From NCBI GenBank assembly GCA_036346275.1, contig CM070723.1:48252743-48316742 (forward strand): a stretch of DNA of 64,000 bases, read 5' to 3'. A program made the translations under genes and the position numbers. The notes below the pieces were generated by a model, which saw only the letters and a list, made by a program, of their open reading frames with translations, ran no database searches and was not told the origin of the DNA. Positions within the stretch are counted from its first letter, which is position 1, and each line of letters starts with the position of its first letter. Source of the stretch: Otatea glauca (taxonomy: Eukaryota; Streptophyta; Magnoliopsida; Poales; Poaceae). Of the stretch, positions 57,530-64,000 are shown one piece after another.

Positions 57530-59266
57530 ATGTCGACTAGAGGATTAGTGCACTCTCATAATCCACTTGTGCTAGATGGCACAAATTATGCTTCATGGAA
57601 ATTAATTATGACTTCTCATTTTAAATCCATGAGCCCCCAAATATGGTGGATCGTAGATGTCGGCTTTTCCTCTCCATTGAATGAAGTTGCTCCAACTGAA
57701 GGAGAGAGGAAATGCCTACATCTCGACGCTCAAGCTACTAATGTTTTATTTTGTATTGTGAGCGATGAAATCTTTGATAGAATATGCAATCTCAAGAGCG
57801 CTCATGAAATGTGGATAAAGCTTCATGAACTATTTGAATCATCCACTTCTATCGAGGATTGCACTAAGGAAGAGATGTCGGGAGATGAAACATCAAGCTC
57901 CACCTCAAGCTCAAGTGATGAAGAACCGACATCTCCATCAACCTCAACCTCCGCCTCAAGTGACGATGAAGATGCTCTTCCATCACAAATCCGTTGCTTC
58001 ATGGCCAAAGGTAAGAATGAGGTAAGTGACGATGATGATGATGAGCTCACTTATGATGAACTTATGAATTTGCTAGAGGAGCTCAATAAATGTCTTGGAA
58101 AGGAGAAAAAGAAATATAAAATTTTGAAGCTTGAACATGAATCACTTCGAAATGATTATAATATGCTTCAAGAAAATCATGAATCCCTCCTTTCAAAAGA
58201 AATTCATAAGCCTAAGGTGGATATAGGAATCTCATGTGATCTAATTGATGAAATGTCTTGCTTAAATGTTAATCCTAACGTTTCATCAAAATTTGACATA
58301 TCCACCTCTTGCAATGATTTACCTTGTTGCTCAAATTCAAATGTTTCCACTTCCTCTATGCATATTGAGACTAATCTTGTAGAGGAAAACAATGAGCTCA
58401 AGGCCAAAGTCATTAGATTAGAAAATGACTTGAAGAAGTGCATCAAGGGAAAAGCCGTTCTCGACGAGATCTTGAGCAAGCCAAGGGCGCCTCAAGATAA
58501 GCGAGGACTCGGCTACATCTCCAAGAGGGAGACTAGCAAGACAAGGCACAACGAAAGACTTTCGAAGACCATCAAGTGCTTTGCTTGCAACAAGAAGGGA
58601 CACTTCGCCTCCGTGTGCCCTAATAAAGTGGAGATCAAGCCACAACCATCAACAATGAGGCAAACCGGCAAAGAGCAAGTCAAGAAAAAGAGACGCTCAA
58701 AGCCTACTTGCTACAATTGTCGGAAAAAGGGACACATCGGTAAGGATTGTCCCAAAGGTATTACTCCTAAGCCAATTATTGTCAATGATCATTATTTGCT
58801 TAGGAAAGACAAAAATGGCAATGTGTTTGCCAAGTTTGTCGATTCTCCCAAGTATTTGCAAAATTATGATATTCAATTGCTTAGGAGAAATGAATCTAGA
58901 AATGTGTTTGCTCAAAATGCTAGACTTCCTAAGACCAAGAAAAATCATGTTGATCATGTGCTTAGGAAAAATAACAATAGCAAACCATTTGCTAGATTTG
59001 CTAGATCTTCTAAGCCCTTGCATTGTAATGATTATTATGTGCTTAGAAAGGATCAAACTAGAAATGGATTTGCTAAAAATGCTAAAACTCCTAAGCCTCC
59101 TCAATTCAATTCCAATAATTCGCTTAGGAGTAATAACAATCGCAAATCCATTGCTAGTCATGATAGTTCACCTAAGACTATTAATGTTAGGGCCATTTGG
59201 GTTCCTAAATCTATTGTGACTAACATTTTTGGACCCAACAAAAATTGGGTACCAACAAGTGTCTAA
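57530..59266 (+). CDS. gag protein of the SIRE-like Copia (578 residues)
   Basis: A single intact frame begins 45 bp after the primer site. Residues 1-105 form a Copia gag (UBN2-type) domain (LVLDGTNYASWKLIMTSHFK, SAHEMWIKLHELFES). An acidic serine-rich stretch follows (about 110-180), then a coiled-coil-like part (ELNKCLGKEKKKYKILKLEH). Two CCHC zinc knuckles lie near 350-405: CFACNKKGHFASVC and CYNCRKKGHIGKDC. The C-terminal 160 residues are five diverged repeats of about 27 residues, each with a core like (Y)LLRKDKNGNVFAKFVDSPK. The end IWVPKS---FGPNKNWVP is the usual junction to protease in autonomous relatives, but here a stop follows. Gag packages the element RNA into cytoplasmic particles. 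The intact frame suggests recent selection or recent origin. Confidence 0.93.
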   Translation: MSTRGLVHSHNPLVLDGTNYASWKLIMTSHFKSMSPQIWWIVDVGFSSPLNEVAPTEGERKCLHLDAQATNVLFCIVSDEIFDRICNLKSAHEMWIKLHELFESSTSIEDCTKEEMSGDETSSSTSSSSDEEPTSPSTSTSASSDDEDALPSQIRCFMAKGKNEVSDDDDDELTYDELMNLLEELNKCLGKEKKKYKILKLEHESLRNDYNMLQENHESLLSKEIHKPKVDIGISCDLIDEMSCLNVNPNVSSKFDISTSCNDLPCCSNSNVSTSSMHIETNLVEENNELKAKVIRLENDLKKCIKGKAVLDEILSKPRAPQDKRGLGYISKRETSKTRHNERLSKTIKCFACNKKGHFASVCPNKVEIKPQPSTMRQTGKEQVKKKRRSKPTCYNCRKKGHIGKDCPKGITPKPIIVNDHYLLRKDKNGNVFAKFVDSPKYLQNYDIQLLRRNESRNVFAQNARLPKTKKNHVDHVLRKNNNSKPFARFARSSKPLHCNDYYVLRKDQTRNGFAKNAKTPKPPQFNSNNSLRSNNNRKSIASHDSSPKTINVRAIWVPKSIVTNIFGPNKNWVPTSV

Positions 59267-62200
59267 AAGAATTGTAGGTGCTTGGAGATGCATTGGAAGC
59301 TTTGGCTCAATCAAGAGGATGATTTCATCATATGAAAAAGGAAGCCAAGCTTGAAGACATTCACTTCAATCATAAACCAATGCCATCTCGGGTAACAAGT
59401 ATTTAAATTGATTCTTATAGCTTATAGCCTTGTGTAGGTTATATTGCATTATTCATGAAAATCAATTTAGATTGCTTGATTATATGCTTGCTCATGCTTA
59501 TTAGTTGTTTTGATTGCAATCTTGAGTAAGTTTGGGATAGTGGCACATTAAGGGGGAGTGCTAAATCATAACCATGTATATTACATCCCTATATGTGCCC
59601 ATATTTATATAAGTGCAAATATATATTTTCAAAATCAAGCCATTTAGCCAAAAGTCAAAATTTTGTATACCATTAGTATTCTTGTGAAAAACTAGTTGCA
59701 AAATGTATACAAATATATTTGAAACATTTTTCAAAGGTTTTGGCTTCACAAAATCCATTTTGAAAAGAAAATGAGTTTCATGATCAAAATCTAGATAGTA
59801 GTATCTTGTTTTGGATTTAAACTTATAATTTTCATAGTATTAAATGTAAAATGAATTTGAAAGTAATTCCAAAACGAAAATCCTAGAGTTGGTCATTCTT
59901 AACAATTCTTGTGTTCAAAAGACTTTCAAAAGACCAACCTAGTGAAAGTTATTTGATTTTGAAACTACTTGAAAAACTATATTTGACCCATAATTGTCAT
60001 ATTATTGCACTTAGTGAGTTTCTCCGTTTGGACCGGATCTTGTGTAGTATCTTGGTTCAAAATGGTATCTTAGACTCATACACAAAATTCAAATCTCTAT
60101 ATCTCATCTTATCCTTCATTTGAATCTTGTGTTGAAATATTTGACTTTGTTTTACAAATAGCTATTTCAAAAGGACCATTTTGGTCAAAAGTCAAATCTT
60201 ATGTTTAAAAGGCCCAAAATTGTGAAAAGCTTTGTAAAAGTATTCTAATATGTATTTCAAATGTTTTACAAGCTTTCAAAATGAAAATTCTATATTGAAA
60301 TCAATTTTAGCCGAAAAGTTTTTGGTTTGAACTAAAATAGCTTATTCAAGCATTTTGCTCAAATCTTAGCATTCAAGTTGGATTTCATTATAAATGTTGG
60401 CTAGAAACCATCTTGATAATCAATTCTAAGCCATGGAAATTGAAATTGCATGAAATCCAAATTGAGTTGTATTTTGAGGCTTTTATGAAAAACTATTACC
60501 TATTTTAACTTGCTTCAAAAAGGGTTAAAAGCAAAATATTTGTTTGAAATGCAAAATCTTATGAAAATAGTCTTCTAAAATGTTTTCAAATGTATTTCAA
60601 ATGTTTTCAAGTATCTAACCCTTGGTTAGAAGCTAAAAGTCAAACTTTGGCTTAAAAGATCTTTGTGATCTTGCTTTTGCATTTAACTTCAAATTTTTCT
60701 AAAGCAAAATCTATTTGGAGTTTGAAAAAGTGGTCAATACAAAACTCATAGGGTTGGTCATTTTAAGCATTTCTTTAGTTCAAAGTTTTCCAAACGACCA
60801 ACCGTTTAAAAGTTATAGCCATTTGAATTTGGCCAAAATCATCCAATTGACCCAAAATGACCCGTTGTTGCATTTTGTGGATTTCGCTATTTGAATTGGA
60901 TTTATTTGCATATCTTGGATTGAAACAGTATTTCTTACTCATACAAAGCTATGAAAGTTCAAATCTCCATAAATTTCAATCCGAATGCATTTTGAACATT
61001 TGGCGAAAATTCAATTTCTTTTCAAACCTTCAAAGCGCACTTTGTCATATATTTTGAACGAAAATTCCTTTTAATGAAATTATTCTTGGGAAACCTTCTA
61101 AATAGTCCAATGTTTATTTCTGGAAAGTTTCAAACCATTTGGACTCAATTTGAAAAAGTTTTGACTTTTCTTCTCTTTGAGTAAAAATCATGCCTACAAA
61201 TCAAAATTTGGCATATCTTTTGATTGGAAACTCCTTTTTGGAAAATTCTTTTTGGAAAAGTTTCTTGGGAGTCTAAATAATGTTTATGCCTAATTTCAAA
61301 TAATTTCAACTTAATTTGAAATAGTTATGCCTTTTTCTCTCTTTTGATCTTATTTGGCATACTCTTGCATTAAGTTGGATTTTACGATTTGAATGGATTT
61401 AATTATGCAAATAGGCTTATAAACATCTCTCTAAATCATATGAAGCCATATAAGTGCATATTACCATTCAAAACTCATTTGGTTCCATTTTGAGGATTTG
61501 GTGAAAATCTTAATGTTTTATGTGTTTCATATGCATATTTCATCATATTTCTCAAAATGAAATTTATTTATTGAAAATCTTTGTTATAAAACCTTCTCTC
61601 ACATATGGAGTTCATATCTGAAAAATTCTCAAATTTATTTGAACTCATTTGCGAGATTGTTGACTTTATTTGACTTAGTGTCAAAACTAAACCTCAATGC
61701 TTCTAATGACCTATTTTTGATTGGAGAGTGATATTTGAGAAAATCCTTTTGGAAAAAGTCTCTTGGATGTTCATGGATCATTTCGCAAAATCTTATGGCT
61801 ATTGGACTTCATTTGATCAAGATTTGATCCAAATTCAAAATGTTGATTTTAGGGATGAAGTGAACAACCCGAGTATCCGGGTAATATATCCGAGTATCCG
61901 GATTATCCGACACTCGGATCAAAAACACCGAGTATCCGGGTTGTCCGCTCGCCCAAATTCAAATTGCAATCTATACTTTCTTGCAATATCTTGTTCATCC
62001 TATTTTTGGGGTTTCTCCTTTGCTCAAATCAATTTTCAGTCTTCATAGCCCTCGAAGTGGATTTGAGTCGGATCATTCGCGTTGATGATTTTTGTATTTG
62101 AGCAATGGTTTAAAAGTTATAATCGACTTTGTGCTGCTATTTGCATCTTTTGAGATTTTAAGAGTTTTAAATTGACATCTTGGCAAGCCTTTCAAGATGA

Positions 62201-63675
62201 AAACTAAGTGAACTTATTCATTGCTCCAAGCTTCTAAGTGGAGCATATCTATTAAAGTTTTCATTCCAATGAAAGTGCATCTTTTGGCTAAGTTATTCGG
62301 AAATTGGATTTAATTGTAACTTAGCCTCAAAATGTTTTCTCTCTTGCATAACTTGAGTTTATTATGGAAAAGAGAAAACTTCCTTATAAGCTCAAGAGTG
62401 AGTTTGAATGTGTTTTACTCATTGTCTCTTTTACAAGTGGGTGTCAAGATTAAATTTGAATGAGTTTCAAATATTTTCATTATAAAGTGGTGTAATAAAA
62501 TCTTCAATTGATATCTTCAAGTTGTTTTAAAATTGCATGCAAAGAGTATTGTCTTGTATATCATATATATCATGCATGTTGTACTTAGACATTATCAAAC
62601 TAACTTGGGTCAAATTAAAAGATATTTGTTCGGAAATCGTGTGCTTGTCTATTGATGTTCAAGGTATTGGAAAAGGGTCACCTTCGACGGTGGGATGAAG
62701 GAAATGGAGAGGAGCTCCATAGTACGAGGATCTAAGACCGGCGCGGTGATCATGACCAATTCGAACATGCGGTGGACAAGAATCGACAAAGAGACGTATT
62801 TCTTTTCTGACCATATTCAATAATGTCTTTGCACACCATTATGCTAAATTGTGTCATTCTAAATGGTGTTGTATCTTTCAATTGGTATGATTAATTGGTA
62901 TCTTTCAAGAGGTATCCTCTAATCCTAAATTGTTTTGAAGTGTCATCTAACTTGCATTCGGCATTATCAAGAACTAAAAGGTACATATGGGTGACACATT
63001 GCAAAGAGGTATGCCCTTGATAAGTTTATGAAATTCTTGATCATGAAAGTGCATCTTACTTATACAATTTTGATTCATGATCTTGTATACATCTTGTGAT
63101 CATATAAGCAATTCCTTCTTGTGTAATCTTCTTTATATGATCTTGATTGTTAGAATTTGATTTGATCATAAGCATGTGCTTAAATTATATAAATTTGCTA
63201 TATGATCTTGATGTTTAAAGAATATGTGAAATCATATTCGTGTGTCATGTTTAAGCATCACTTATATCCTAAGAATCATGACTTCTTTAATTTGGTATAA
63301 CTAGAAAAATCTATTACCTAAATCTTGGAAATAATTGGTATCATATCTTGCCTAGATTTAGGGGGAGCTTAATATTATTGTCCTATTACTAGCTCCTTAT
63401 TTTTATTTTATTTCTCCCTAATCTTTTTATTGAGTGTGCAATCAAGGGGGAGAACAGATTTTATTGAATAAACAATAAGAATCTTTTAAGCACCTTTTTG
63501 GGATTAATGACAAAAGGGGGAGAATTTGTGGATTTATCAATTGTCCCCTAATCGATTGACAAAAAGGGATGATTTGTAAGTATGATCTCTTATTGTATCT
63601 TTATGCTTGTTTTAATGCTAAAATATCTTAATATTGTCATTTGGTGCAATTGATAATAGGTTTGTCATAAATCAC
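59267..63675. other. non-coding internal region replacing pol
   Basis: About 4.4 kb of AT-rich sequence without long open frames. It has recurring words such as TTTCAAATGTTTT, AAAATCTTATG and TTTGGCT, and a GC-richer island (61865-61950) with CCGAGTATCCGG repeats like those in the LTR. I found no remnant of protease, integrase, RT or RNase H. Confidence 0.75.
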
Positions 63676-63690
63676 CAAAAAGGGGGAGAT
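63676..63690 (+). other. polypurine tract before the 3' LTR
   Basis: AAAAAGGGGGAGAT immediately precedes the LTR start. Similar AAGGGGGAGAA tracts occur upstream near 63447 and 63513, as in SIRE-type elements. Confidence 0.85.
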
Positions 63691-64000
63691 TGAAAGTGCA
63701 TCTAGGCACTTATGTTATTTTGGTGATTAATGAATGTTATTTTGGTGATTAATGACAAACACTCATAATGACAATCTATGCAATTAAGTAAATGCTTAAC
63801 TTAGTGCTTAACAAATGACAAACCTCTAATATGATTATATTGCTATGAGACTAACTTGTTATTGCCTAGTTGAGTATCAGTCTCATCTTTTAGAGGAAAA
63901 TCAAATGGGATAGTTAAGCAAAGATAAGGTATGCAATTTTGGTATCTATTCTATATTTGTTATTGCATTCCTTTTGTGCAAATGCATAGTGAACTCCAAG
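63691..64000 (+). repeat. 3' LTR of the gag-only Copia, first 310 bp
   Basis: Base-by-base reading finds no difference from 54903-55212. It is cut by the window end. Confidence 0.92.

Larger units (their letters stand above)
54903..64000 (+). mobile_element. SIRE/Maximus-like Copia retrotransposon, gag-only and non-autonomous (3' LTR cut by window end)
   Basis: The order is a 2,569-bp 5' LTR (54903-57471), primer-binding site TGGTATCAGAGC (57474), an intact gag ORF (57530-59266), 4.4 kb of AT-rich non-coding sequence, several AGGGGGAGA purine tracts and the start of the 3' LTR at 63691. The long LTR, the gag type with two zinc knuckles and the multiple purine tracts (63360, 63447, 63513, 63676) fit SIRE/Maximus. 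No protease, integrase, reverse transcriptase or RNase H words occur anywhere. This structure matches what have been called terminal-repeat retrotransposons with a GAG domain. Confidence 0.88.

Overview
This is a stretch of nuclear DNA from a grass. The clearest evidence is a monocot-type thioredoxin h gene, a SHORT LIFE-type BAH-PHD gene, cytokinin IPT pseudogenes of grass type, and a dense nest of Poaceae transposons (Stowaway, Harbinger, CACTA, Copia, long-LTR Gypsy). Protein resemblance points to the rice tribe or a relative, but that is an inference from memory and not a search result.

Only two host genes look intact. One is a five-exon SHL-like histone-mark reader (minus strand, 4342-9749). 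The other is a three-exon cytosolic thioredoxin h (plus strand, 49196-51275). A degenerate adenylate isopentenyltransferase and a second partial copy (46391-47700) are dead host genes. Two small host exons lie outside their genes: an EXO70A1-type first exon inside a Harbinger element and a TRF-like SANT exon at 24.5 kb.

Most of the rest is layered mobile DNA, and the target-site duplications (TSDs) let the layers be peeled apart. From 432 to 3494 lies a Harbinger-type element (TSD TAA) carrying an internally deleted transposase plus captured gene sequence. From 11.2 to 12.6 kb and from 41.1 to 42.4 kb lie two copies, in opposite orientation, of one hAT-like family. From about 13 to 23.2 kb is a three-deep Copia nest: an old Copia relic, cut by a second Copia (TSD GTTTG), itself cut by a very young Copia (TSD AACAC, LTRs differing at one site). 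From 25.2 to 38.1 kb is another Copia (TSD CATAA). Its 5' LTR was hit by a 2.8-kb solo LTR (TSD GTAGG), and its leader was hit by a 7.4-kb CACTA element (TSD TTT) with degenerate TNPD and TNPA genes. From 54.9 kb to the window end is a SIRE/Maximus-like Copia with a 2.57-kb LTR, an intact gag-only ORF and no pol. Its two LTRs are identical over the 310 bp visible.

The most notable points are the Harbinger element with a captured EXO70A1 exon, the gag-only retrotransposon, and the young Copia whose pol is broken and whose leader is a roughly 1.6-kb GC-rich block of unlike composition. The last two look like elements mobilised by proteins supplied in trans. No tRNA, rRNA, CRISPR or organellar segment was recognised.
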